This document shows, one piece after another, positions 20,636 through 27,050 of a stretch of DNA of 28,341 nucleotides (positions are counted from its first letter, which is position 1; each line of letters opens with the position of its first letter). The notes below the pieces were generated by a model. It was not told where the DNA came from. It did not search any database and was given only the letters and a program-made list of their open reading frames with translations. The stretch comes from Porticoccaceae bacterium (GTDB taxonomy: Bacteria > Pseudomonadota > Gammaproteobacteria > Pseudomonadales > Porticoccaceae). A program made the translations under genes and the position numbers. Location of the stretch: NCBI GenBank assembly GCA_023229065.1, contig JALNZZ010000010.1, positions 1-28,341 of the forward strand, given 5' to 3'.

Positions 20636-21820
20636 ATGTACTCGCATCCACATCCACATCACGCTTTCAAGCGCCAGTCCGGCACCGGCACCGGCACCGT
20701 CGCGGTAGCGGCGTGCGTTGTTGATCTGAACGGCCGTGTGCCGACGGAGATCCAGCTCACCCCTGCCGGGCGCTTTCGTGCGCGGGATGGCCGTCCCTTT
20801 GATGTGCCCACTGGCTGGCTGATTGATGCAGGCATTGCCGAGCGGGTGATCGCTACGGCGCTGGCCACGGCTGGCGACTTTGTGATCGACTACGAGCACC
20901 AGACCCTGCACGCCAGCGAGAACGGCCAGCCTGCCCCGGCCAGTGGCTGGTTCAAGGGGGCCGGGTTGCAGTGGCGCGAAGACCAGGGCTTGTTCGCCAC
21001 CGGTATCGAATGGACGGAGGCCGCCAAGGCGGCGATCACCGCGAAGGAATACCGCTACATCTCCCCCGTGATTGCTTACGACAAAACCACCGGACATGTT
21101 CTGGCCATTCTGATGGCCGCCCTCACCAACTTTCCTGCCATTGAAGGTCTTTCTGACTTGACCGCGATGGCTGCCGCCCGTTTTTCGCTCACCGGCGCGC
21201 TGCCTCCTGGCGCGCCGGAATACCGCCCATCCATGGACATAACCGAACAACCTGAAGAGGAGAACCCCGTGAAACGTGAACAATTGATCCAGCTACTCGG
21301 CCTGGCTGCGAACGCCACCGACGAACAAATTGAAGCCGGTCTGGTTGCGCTGAAGGCCGAGGCCTCTGCCGCCAGTGCGCTGCGTAGCAACCTGCAGCTG
21401 GCGGATGATGCCGATGTGGTGGCTGCCGTTGCTGCGCTGAAGGCCACTACCAACCAAACCCCCGACCCGTCCAAGTATGTGCCAATTGAGGCGTTTGAGG
21501 CGCTCAAGGGCGAGGTGGCCACTCTGAAGACCGAGAACACCAAAAAGGATGTGGATGAGTTGGTGGAGGTTGGTCTGAGCAGTGGCAAGTTGCACCCCGA
21601 CCAGGAGGCGTGGGCGCGCCAGTATGGCGAGGCCGATATCGTCGGGCTCAAGGCTTATCTGGAGAAGACCCCGGCCATTGCCGCCTTGAAGAGCACTCAG
21701 ACCCAGGGTAAACCGCCTGGCACTGATGCCGAAGGCGAGCTGGATGCAGATTCGGCTGCCCTGTGTGCCCAGATGGGTATTGACCCTGAGGAGTACAAGA
21801 AGACCCTGGCTGGCGGTTGA
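20636..21820 (+). CDS. I: Mu I-like prohead protease with C-terminal scaffold
   Basis: 394 residues. The N-terminal 190 residues are the Mu-like protease domain: WLIDAGIAERVIATALATAG, FVIDYEHQTLHA (acidic/His motif near residue 86), ASGWFKGAG, KEYRYISPVI and LAALT-like MAALTNFPAIEG. A junction of about 18 residues (TGALPPGAPEYRPSMD) is encoded by repeat copy 3. The scaffold part follows. The start is uncertain: ATG 20636 has no Shine-Dalgarno sequence, and the predicted transcription start is at or near it, so the message may be leaderless. The protease matures the prohead and degrades the scaffold. Confidence 0.85.
   Translation: MYSHPHPHHAFKRQSGTGTGTVAVAACVVDLNGRVPTEIQLTPAGRFRARDGRPFDVPTGWLIDAGIAERVIATALATAGDFVIDYEHQTLHASENGQPAPASGWFKGAGLQWREDQGLFATGIEWTEAAKAAITAKEYRYISPVIAYDKTTGHVLAILMAALTNFPAIEGLSDLTAMAAARFSLTGALPPGAPEYRPSMDITEQPEEENPVKREQLIQLLGLAANATDEQIEAGLVALKAEASAASALRSNLQLADDADVVAAVAALKATTNQTPDPSKYVPIEAFEALKGEVATLKTENTKKDVDELVEVGLSSGKLHPDQEAWARQYGEADIVGLKAYLEKTPAIAALKSTQTQGKPPGTDAEGELDADSAALCAQMGIDPEEYKKTLAGG
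21188..21240 (+). repeat. Dispersed repeat copy 3 (forward)
   Basis: 53 bases with a perfect 9-bp stem (21192-21200/21210-21218) around a CCTCCT loop and a tccatgga palindrome near the 3' end. It encodes the linker between protease and scaffold. It ends 29 bases before the internal scaffold start. Confidence 0.9.
21269..21820 (+). CDS. Z: Internal-start scaffold protein (Mu Z-like)
   Basis: 183 residues in the same frame as the protease, from GTG 21269 with AAGAGGAG about six bases upstream. Mu makes its scaffold Z from an in-frame internal start in I, and the sequence supports the same here. Mostly helical: KREQLIQLLGLAANATDEQI, FEALKGEVATLKTENTKKDV, with a C-terminal MGIDPEEYKKTL that probably binds the capsid protein. 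Confidence 0.75.
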   Translation: MKREQLIQLLGLAANATDEQIEAGLVALKAEASAASALRSNLQLADDADVVAAVAALKATTNQTPDPSKYVPIEAFEALKGEVATLKTENTKKDVDELVEVGLSSGKLHPDQEAWARQYGEADIVGLKAYLEKTPAIAALKSTQTQGKPPGTDAEGELDADSAALCAQMGIDPEEYKKTLAGG

Positions 21821-21863
21821 TAGCCACTAGCAACCTGCCTGATTAACGTAACGGAGAAAACCC

Positions 21864-22277
21864 ATGACTGCATTGACCAAAGACCGTAACACGCCGAAAC
21901 GTATTGGCGAGGTGTTCCACCTGCCAGTGGCTGCCAGCAAGAAGATCTTTGCCGGAAGCCTGGTGATGCTCAACGCCACCGGCTATGCCACCCCGGGTGC
22001 CACGGCAACCGGGCAGGTGTGCGCGGGCCGTGCGAATGAGCAGGTGGATAACTCTGCCGGTGCGGATGGTGACTTGTTTGTGGATGTGGAACAGGGTGTG
22101 TTCCAGTTCGCCAACAGCGCCAGCGCCGATGAGATCACCGCTGCCGAGATTGGCGATACCTGTTACATCGTCGACGACCAGACCGTGGCCAAGACCGACG
22201 GCACGAGCACTCGCTCTGCCGCCGGTAAGGTGGTCGGGGTGGATGCCGACGGCGTATGGGTTCGCATGGGCCTGTAA
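21864..22277 (+). CDS. Putative head decoration protein
   Basis: 137 residues; ACGGAG before ATG 21864. Beta-rich with many Ala, Gly, Val and Thr: VFHLPVAASKKIFAGSLVML, then YATPGATATGQVCAGRANEQ and SAAGKVVGVDADGVWVRM. The pattern (cargo-like value A, strand, NEQVDNSAGADGD, strand) resembles small capsid cement or stabilisation proteins encoded just before the major capsid gene in Mu-like siphophages. No catalytic motif. Function inferred from place and composition. Confidence 0.7.
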   Translation: MTALTKDRNTPKRIGEVFHLPVAASKKIFAGSLVMLNATGYATPGATATGQVCAGRANEQVDNSAGADGDLFVDVEQGVFQFANSASADEITAAEIGDTCYIVDDQTVAKTDGTSTRSAAGKVVGVDADGVWVRMGL

Positions 22278-22314
22278 CACCCCGGCATATTTTGATTAAC
22301 GAGGAGTAATGACG

Positions 22315-23220
22315 ATGATCGTGAACCGTGATGCACTGAACCGGGTGTTTACCGGCCTTAAAACCATCTTCAACAACGCATTAAAGGCGCAGACCGGCAA
22401 CTGGCAGGCGACCGCGATGGAGGTGCCCTCCACCGGCGCAGGCGAGGATTATGCCTGGCTGAGCCGCTTCCCGAAGATGCGCAAGTGGGTTGGCGACAAG
22501 CAGATTAAATCCATTGAGGCCGGGAAGTACTACAAGAAGAACGAAAGCTGGGAAGCCACCATTGCGGTGAAGCGTGATGACATCGAGGACGATGCGCTGG
22601 GCATTTACAGCCCGCAGGCAATGAGTGCTGGCGAGTCTGCCGGTGAGCTGCACGACATCATTGTGGATGACCTCAAAGCCAATGCCTTTGTATCCGAGTG
22701 CTGGGATGGCCAGTACTTCTACGATACCGACCATCCCGTGAACGGGGCTTCGGTCTCCAACAAGGGAACGGCGGCGCTCTCTGCCGCCGACCTGGCCGGT
22801 GCCAAGGCCAGCTACGGGGCGGGTCGTCAGGCGGTGATGGGATTTACCGATAGCGAGGGCATGCCGCTGCGCCTGGTGCCCGATACCCTGGAGGTGGGCC
22901 CTGCGCAGGAAGCCGTTGCCAAGATCCTCTGCGAGGCGGACAAGCTGCAGGACAACAGCCCCAACCCCTACAAGGGCACCGCCAAGGTGTTGGTGAACCC
23001 CACCATCACCGACAACCGCTGGATGCTGCACGTGACCAGCAAGCAGAGCGTGAAGCCCTTTATTGTGCAGATGCGCAAGAAGCCGGTGTTCGTGCAGCAG
23101 ACCGGCATGGACAACGACGATGTATTCAACAAGGGCGAGTTCAAGTTCGGAGCCGAGGCGCGTGCCACTGGTCTGTATGGCTTCTGGCAGCTCTCCTACG
23201 GCAGCACTGGCGCTGCCTAA
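22315..23220 (+). CDS. T: Major capsid protein (Mu gpT-like)
   Basis: 301 residues from ATG 22315, eight bases after GAGGAG; the in-frame ATG 22309 is too close to it. Family features of Mu gpT: NRDALNRVFTGLKTIFNNAL, DYAWLSRFPKMRKWVGDK, then YKKNESWEATIAVKRDDIED and LGIYSPQ, and KVLVNPTITDNRWML with a C-terminal WQLSYGSTG. It forms the HK97-fold shell after scaffold removal. Two hairpins follow the gene. Confidence 0.92.
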   Translation: MIVNRDALNRVFTGLKTIFNNALKAQTGNWQATAMEVPSTGAGEDYAWLSRFPKMRKWVGDKQIKSIEAGKYYKKNESWEATIAVKRDDIEDDALGIYSPQAMSAGESAGELHDIIVDDLKANAFVSECWDGQYFYDTDHPVNGASVSNKGTAALSAADLAGAKASYGAGRQAVMGFTDSEGMPLRLVPDTLEVGPAQEAVAKILCEADKLQDNSPNPYKGTAKVLVNPTITDNRWMLHVTSKQSVKPFIVQMRKKPVFVQQTGMDNDDVFNKGEFKFGAEARATGLYGFWQLSYGSTGAA

Positions 23221-23230
23221 TCACGGCGAC

Positions 23231-23282
23231 AGGGCATCGCCCTAGTGTGACTGAATCCTGGGGAGACATGATCCTCCCCAGG
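23231..23282 (+). other. Two hairpins after the capsid gene
   Basis: agggc/gccct (23231-23235/23239-23243) and a 9-bp stem cctggggag/ctccccagg (23257-23265/23274-23282) lie in the 91-base gap. No T-run follows, so the late transcript probably continues. Such structures can protect the capsid message from 3' exonucleases and help high expression. Confidence 0.6.
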
Positions 23283-23311
23283 GACTGAATGCAAGAGAGA
23301 GGATTTGAATC

Positions 23312-23503
23312 ATGGCTGCAAATCAAACAACCAAGAAAGTACCGGGTCTTCGTGTGACCGCTGGCAAGGATGGCTTTCGTCGCGCCGGACGCGCATGGAG
23401 CGGTATTACCGAGGTGCGCCGCGATGCACTGACCGATGAGCAGGTTAAGCAGCTGATGGAAGAGCCGCGCCTGGTGGTAACGGAAATCGAGATCGAAGGC
23501 TGA
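23312..23503 (+). CDS. Gp35-like small protein (HI1506-related)
   Basis: 63 residues; GAGGA before ATG 23312. VPGLRVTAGKDGFRRAGRAW followed by LTDEQVKQLMEEPRLVV matches the small Mu Gp35/FluMu HI1506-type proteins found right after the major capsid gene. Probably a head-region structural or assembly factor; role not defined. Confidence 0.8.
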   Translation: MAANQTTKKVPGLRVTAGKDGFRRAGRAWSGITEVRRDALTDEQVKQLMEEPRLVVTEIEIEG

Positions 23504-23514
23504 GGTAACTGGCA

Positions 23515-23934
23515 ATGGCCTACAACACCAAACAGAACATGATCGACCGCTACGGCGAGGATGAGTTGATCCAGCTCACCGACCGTGTAGCTGCCGGGGT
23601 GATCGATGATGCGGTGCTGAACCAGGCCATTGCCGATGCCGCTGCCGAGATTGACGGCTACCTGGGCGGTCGCTACCGGCTGCCGCTATCCAGCACCCCG
23701 CCGATCCTCACTGTGTATGCCTGCGACATAGCCCGCTTTCGCCTGCACGACGATATAGAGGTGCCACAGGTGGAGCGACGGTACCAGGATGCGATCAAGT
23801 TCCTGCGTCTGGCCGCTGAGGGCAAGGTGCAGATCGGCCCCGCTACCGATGGCAGCAAACCGACTGCGGCAAGTGGCGCACAGATGGAATCCGGTGGCCG
23901 TGTGTGGGGTCGAGGACAGGGAGGTTTTTTGTAA
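23515..23934 (+). CDS. Gp36-like head-tail connector protein (DUF1320)
   Basis: 139 residues. Opens MAYNTKQNMIDRYGEDELIQ and continues DDAVLNQAIADAAAEIDGYL, GGRYRLPL, then PPILTVYACDIARFRL, the DUF1320/Mu Gp36 pattern. These proteins are compact helical bundles at the connector. The C-terminal 30 residues are Gly/Ser-rich. TAATG overlap with the next gene. Confidence 0.9.
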   Translation: MAYNTKQNMIDRYGEDELIQLTDRVAAGVIDDAVLNQAIADAAAEIDGYLGGRYRLPLSSTPPILTVYACDIARFRLHDDIEVPQVERRYQDAIKFLRLAAEGKVQIGPATDGSKPTAASGAQMESGGRVWGRGQGGFL

Positions 23935-24194
23935 TGGACTACCTCATCAACCTCGCCACCGCTATCTCCCAACTTGGCAATGCCCTGTTGGGTGGCCACC
24001 CGGACGAGACCCTGAGCGCCCGCGCACATCGTGGGCACGTGATGGGGCATGCGGGTTGGTCTGCACTGCGCACGGTGCTGAATGGGGTGTTTTTCTGGCA
24101 GGCGGATCATTGCCGGGAGTCGTTTTTGGCGGATTGCCAGCGGGCCGAGCAGGTGCGCCAGTGGGCTCAGCGTTTTGGAGGATGTGATGCGTAA
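23934..24194 (+). CDS. Small phage protein of the Gp36-Gp37 interval
   Basis: 86 residues from ATG 23934 (TAATG overlap). The pattern NALLGGHPDETLSARAHR ... NGVFFWQADHCRESF recurs in a small protein of phages and prophages that lies between connector and tail terminator genes, sometimes annotated with unrelated enzyme names. Conserved His, Arg and Cys (HRGH, DHC) are visible. Role unknown. It overlaps the lipoprotein gene by eight bases. Confidence 0.75.
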   Translation: MDYLINLATAISQLGNALLGGHPDETLSARAHRGHVMGHAGWSALRTVLNGVFFWQADHCRESFLADCQRAEQVRQWAQRFGGCDA

Positions 24195-24702
24195 GATGGT
24201 ATTTGTGATCGCGGTGCTGGGCCTGGTCGGGTGTGCCAGTGGCCCGTCTACTGAGGTGGCACGCTTGCATTATGAGGCACAACAGTCCGCACTGGGTCGG
24301 CCTCTGGTGCAGATGGTGGCACAACCGGGGGAGACCATCTCTCTGCATGGGGTGGCTCAGTTTAGCGTATATGCGCCGTTGGGAGTTGGCGGCGTGCAGA
24401 TGTACCGCGAGGCGCATCATCCGGGTTGGTCGTTGCTGGGCGATGCGCTGCGTATCGCCGCGCCGATCTATCTGGGTGGGCAGGCCGCCATCGGCCTGGC
24501 CGATGTGGTGGGCCGTCGGGTGGGGGATGTTGCGATGTCGCCCACGGTGGTGCAGCAGCCGTCGCCATTGGTGGTGGAGCAGCCACCGTATAACGATCCC
24601 ATCGTGATTGAGCAGCCGCCGTATAACGATCCGATTGTGATCGAGCAGCCGCTTTATAACGATCCGATTGTGATCGAACAACCGATTTTGGTGACCCCGT
24701 GA
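24187..24702 (+). CDS. Lipoprotein with tandem C-terminal repeats
   Basis: 171 residues from ATG 24187 (GGAGG five to six bases upstream). Lipoprotein signal MRKMVFVIAVLGLVGCAS with lipobox LVGC. The mature middle (about 25-110) is soluble and includes GQAAIGLADVVGRRVGD. The last 45 residues have three 11-residue repeats PPYNDPIVIEQ, extended and proline-rich, suited to spanning or binding the periplasm or cell wall. A lipoprotein inside a tail gene cluster is odd. It may modify the envelope after infection, exclude other phages or be a tail component. Family unknown. Confidence 0.75.
   Translation: MRKMVFVIAVLGLVGCASGPSTEVARLHYEAQQSALGRPLVQMVAQPGETISLHGVAQFSVYAPLGVGGVQMYREAHHPGWSLLGDALRIAAPIYLGGQAAIGLADVVGRRVGDVAMSPTVVQQPSPLVVEQPPYNDPIVIEQPPYNDPIVIEQPLYNDPIVIEQPILVTP
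24580..24678 (+). repeat. Three tandem 33-bp units
   Basis: Units 24580-24612, 24613-24645 and 24646-24678, each cagccNccNtataacgatcc-type, differ by a few, mostly silent, bases. Copy number could vary between related phages by slippage. Confidence 0.9.
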
Positions 24703-25121
24703 CCCTGCGTCAATCTGTCGAGACCCGACTGCGTGAGCAGCTCCCCGATCTGCGAGAGGTGGCCGGGGCGGCCTCGCTGGATGCGGTGTTGGGTGGGCGG
24801 GTATCGGCCCCGGCGGCGTATGTGTTTCGCGAGGCCCAGCAGGCCAGCCCCAACGAGGGGGCGAACTTCATCACCCAGCGGATCGGGGTGCGCCTGGGGG
24901 TAGTGCTGGTGGTGCGCAATGTGCGCGACCCGCGCCAGGGCGATAGCTCCGATGAGGCCGAGGCGCTCAGCCTACAGGTGCGCGATGCGCTGTACGGCTG
25001 GGCACCGGCTGCCGAGGCCGAGCCGCTGGAGTATGCCGGGGGCCGCTTGGTGTCGATGCAAAACGGGTTTTATTTCTGGATGGACAGTTACACCACGGCA
25101 ACTTATTGGAGGGCCACATGA
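24699..25121 (+). CDS. Gp37-like tail terminator
   Basis: 140 residues from GTG 24699 (GTGA overlap with the lipoprotein stop). Opens LRQSVETRLREQLPDLREV, then APAAYVFREAQQA, ITQRIGVRLGVVLVVRNVRD, EAEALSLQVRDALYGWAP and YAGGRLVSMQNGFYFWMDSY, the Mu Gp37 pattern. It likely caps the tail tube at the head-proximal end. Confidence 0.88.
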   Translation: MTLRQSVETRLREQLPDLREVAGAASLDAVLGGRVSAPAAYVFREAQQASPNEGANFITQRIGVRLGVVLVVRNVRDPRQGDSSDEAEALSLQVRDALYGWAPAAEAEPLEYAGGRLVSMQNGFYFWMDSYTTATYWRAT

Positions 25122-25258
25122 GCAACAAAACACTACCGAGCAAGGGCGGGCAATACCGCCGCGAGCAAGACGGGGCCGTGGTGCCTGCCGGGCAGGCCCA
25201 AGGCAAGCCGCAACCGGCGCAACCGGCCAAGGCCACCAGCCAAAAGAGCAAGGAGTAA
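25118..25258 (+). CDS. Gp38-position small protein (possible DUF2635)
   Basis: 46 residues; GGAGG five bases before ATG 25118, and ATGA overlap with Gp37. Lys/Gln/Pro-rich: LPSKGGQYRREQDGAVVPAG, then a polar tail ending SQKSKE. It sits exactly where Mu has the tiny Gp38, and the LP-x-x-G ... G-x-x-V-P pattern is only a loose match to DUF2635. Overlap and a clear ribosome binding site support it. Confidence 0.65.
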   Translation: MSNKTLPSKGGQYRREQDGAVVPAGQAQGKPQPAQPAKATSQKSKE

Positions 25259-25261
25259 ACC

Positions 25262-26197
25262 ATGTCTGCATTCAAGATGAAGCGCCGTGCGGTGCTGGCG
25301 AAGATCGAAACCACCTATGGCACCGATGCCGCGCCCACTGGGGCGGCCAATGCGATCCTGTGTCGCTCGGTGTCGGTGACCCCGCTGGCAGGCGACGATA
25401 TCGCGCGTGAGCTGATCCGCGACTACTACGGCAATGCCCAGCAGATCGCAGGCGAGAAACATGTGGAGCTGGAATTGGAGGTTGAGCTTGCTGGCGCTGG
25501 CGCTGCCGGTACCGCCCCTTCTTGGGGGCCGCTGCTGCGCGGCTGCGGCTTTGCCGAGACCACCGCTGCCGGGGTGGATGTGCAATACAACCCCATTTCG
25601 GATGAGGAAGAGTCGCTGTCTGTATACGTACACCGTGACGGCATTTTGCACAAGTTCACCGGGGGCCGGGGCAGTGTGGCATTTGGCCTGAGCACCAATC
25701 AGATCCCGGTGCTCAAGTTCAAATACCTGGGCCTGTTCGCGCCCATTAGCCAGGCAGCCCTGCCCACGGCGGATTACACCGCCTGGCAAGCGCCGCTGCC
25801 TGTGACCTCCACCAACACGCCCACCTTTAGCCTGCACGGGGTGGCGCTGTCGTTTAGCCAGTTGGATATCGACATGGCGGTGGAAACGGTCAAGCACCAG
25901 GTAGTGGGGCCTGCTTCGTCCATCCTGGTGGTGGATCGCAAGCCGAGCGGTACGGTGGTGGTGCAGGAGCCGGAGCTGGCCACCTTGGATCTCTATACCA
26001 AGGCCCGTGATGCCTCACTGGGGGCGCTGGCCCTCACCCACGGCACCACGGCGGGCAATATCATCGAATTCGCCGCGCCCAAGGTGGGCACCGGTAGCCC
26101 CACCGAGCAGGATCTTAATGGCGTGCAGATGCTCTCTGTGCCGCTGACCATCAACCCCGACACCGGCAATGATGAGCTGGTGATTACGGTTCGTTAA
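25262..26197 (+). CDS. Tail tube protein, siphovirus type
   Basis: 311 residues. Opens MKRRAVLAKIETTYGTDAAP and goes on AILCRSVSVTPLAGDDIARE, LELEVELAGAG, GPLLRGCGF, VDVQYNPISDEEESLSVYV and FKYLGLFAPI. This is the Phage_tube_2-like pattern: repeated beta strands around a GPLLRACG-type motif. There is no tail sheath gene beside it, unlike in Mu (Gp39/L), so the tail should be non-contractile. Confidence 0.88.
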   Translation: MSAFKMKRRAVLAKIETTYGTDAAPTGAANAILCRSVSVTPLAGDDIARELIRDYYGNAQQIAGEKHVELELEVELAGAGAAGTAPSWGPLLRGCGFAETTAAGVDVQYNPISDEEESLSVYVHRDGILHKFTGGRGSVAFGLSTNQIPVLKFKYLGLFAPISQAALPTADYTAWQAPLPVTSTNTPTFSLHGVALSFSQLDIDMAVETVKHQVVGPASSILVVDRKPSGTVVVQEPELATLDLYTKARDASLGALALTHGTTAGNIIEFAAPKVGTGSPTEQDLNGVQMLSVPLTINPDTGNDELVITVR

Positions 26198-26223
26198 ATA
26201 ACCTTTTTACGGAGTGAAAACCC

Positions 26224-26550
26224 ATGTTCAAACTCAATACCCAGCGTACTTATAAGTACCCCGTGACGGTCACAGTGTACGGCGAGGACGGCGCGGAGCA
26301 TACCGGTACATTCAAGGCCACATTCAAGGTGCTGAGCAATGGCGCGATGCGTGATCCGGCGGCGATGGATACCCCCATGTTGGATCTGGTGCTGGTTGGC
26401 GTGGAAGGGATCGAGGTGCCCGGTGAAGATGGCCAGGCACTGCAAGGCAAGGCCCTGCTCGATGCGCTGAAGGACGACCCTGCCGTGAGCATGGCGCTGG
26501 TGGCGGCGTATCAGGAGAGTATTGGAAAAAAGAACCGAGCGCGGATCTAG
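26224..26550 (+). CDS. Tail assembly chaperone, short form (G-like)
   Basis: 108 residues; ACGGAG before ATG 26224. The N-terminal half is beta-rich (YKYPVTVTVYGEDGAEHTGT), the C-terminal half helical (GKALLDALKDDPAVSMALV). It lies between tube and tape measure and ends with a slippery site, the mark of lambda G/GT-type chaperones that wrap the tape measure protein during tail assembly. Confidence 0.85.
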   Translation: MFKLNTQRTYKYPVTVTVYGEDGAEHTGTFKATFKVLSNGAMRDPAAMDTPMLDLVLVGVEGIEVPGEDGQALQGKALLDALKDDPAVSMALVAAYQESIGKKNRARI

Positions 26551-26562
26551 TCGCCGCCGCGC
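26526..26562 (+). promoter_or_regulatory. Programmed -1 frameshift signal
   Basis: A_AAA_AAG in the zero frame (26526-26532), a known efficient bacterial slippery heptamer, is followed six bases later by a possible hairpin gcgcgg (26539-26544)/ccgcgc (26557-26562). A second 7-bp stem ctgggct/agcccag lies at 26567-26590. The zero frame stops at 26548-26550; the -1 frame stays open to 26891. Confidence 0.85.
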
Positions 26563-26891
26563 AGCACTGGGCTGAGGGAGGCAAGCCCAGCAGCGCGGAA
26601 ATGGAGGCCGACCTGGCCGCGTTTGGTTTACCCCCCGAGGCATTGCCCGCCGAGGCACAGGAGGACACGGATCATTGGGTGTTGCCGGAAAACTGGGAGA
26701 CGGTGCAGGTGTTCATCCGCTGTGCCACCCAGTGGCGATACGCCGGGATGGCAGGGCAACCCACCGGGCTGGATTACTCGGCGGTGGAAAGCGTGATGCG
26801 GATGCGGGCGGTGGACGATCAGTCCGACACGCTGGATAGGCTACGCATTATGGAGGGTGAGGTGCTGCGGGTGTTGCGGGAGAAGGAGTGA
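26532..26891 (+). CDS. Frameshift extension of tail chaperone (T-like)
   Basis: 119 residues added by the -1 shift, giving a fusion of about 222 residues from 26224. The extension starts EPSADLVAAAQHWAEGG and SSAEMEADLAAFGL, then WVLPENWETVQVFIRCATQW, GLDYSAVESVM and ends EVLRVLREKE, as in tail chaperone T domains that bind the tape measure protein. No ribosome binding site precedes the only internal ATG (26601), which supports fusion over separate initiation. Confidence 0.85.
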   Translation, partial: EPSADLVAAAQHWAEGGKPSSAEMEADLAAFGLPPEALPAEAQEDTDHWVLPENWETVQVFIRCATQWRYAGMAGQPTGLDYSAVESVMRMRAVDDQSDTLDRLRIMEGEVLRVLREKE

Positions 26892-27050
26892 TTAACCCAA
26901 GTCAAGCCACAGGCCTAAGAATGCCACCCACCAAAGCCTGGAGCACAGCAGGGCAAGCACCCCTGCCAGCAGGAGCCACACACCCACGGATGCGCCGCCC
27001 AGCGTGAGGGCAAACCCCAGTAAAAATAACATAGCGGCGAACTGAAGCAT
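26892..27050 (-). CDS. Small hydrophobic protein opposite the late operon
   Basis: 52 residues from ATG 27050 on the minus strand; its ATG and the tape measure ATG share the same CATG (27048-27051). Two membrane segments: about 3-22 (QFAAMLFLLGFALTLGG) and 24-36 (GVWLLLAGVLALL), then LWWVAFLGLWLDLG. It exactly fills the gap between the T stop (26891) and the tape measure start, which otherwise has no coding frame. An AAGG lies about seven bases upstream. The promoter would have to lie inside the tape measure gene. Unrecognised. Confidence 0.45.
   Translation of the reverse strand: MLQFAAMLFLLGFALTLGGASVGVWLLLAGVLALLCSRLWWVAFLGLWLDLG

Noticed and set aside
24580..24678. CRISPR-like array
   Set aside because: The 33-bp units are adjacent without spacers and keep an open frame; they are protein repeats.
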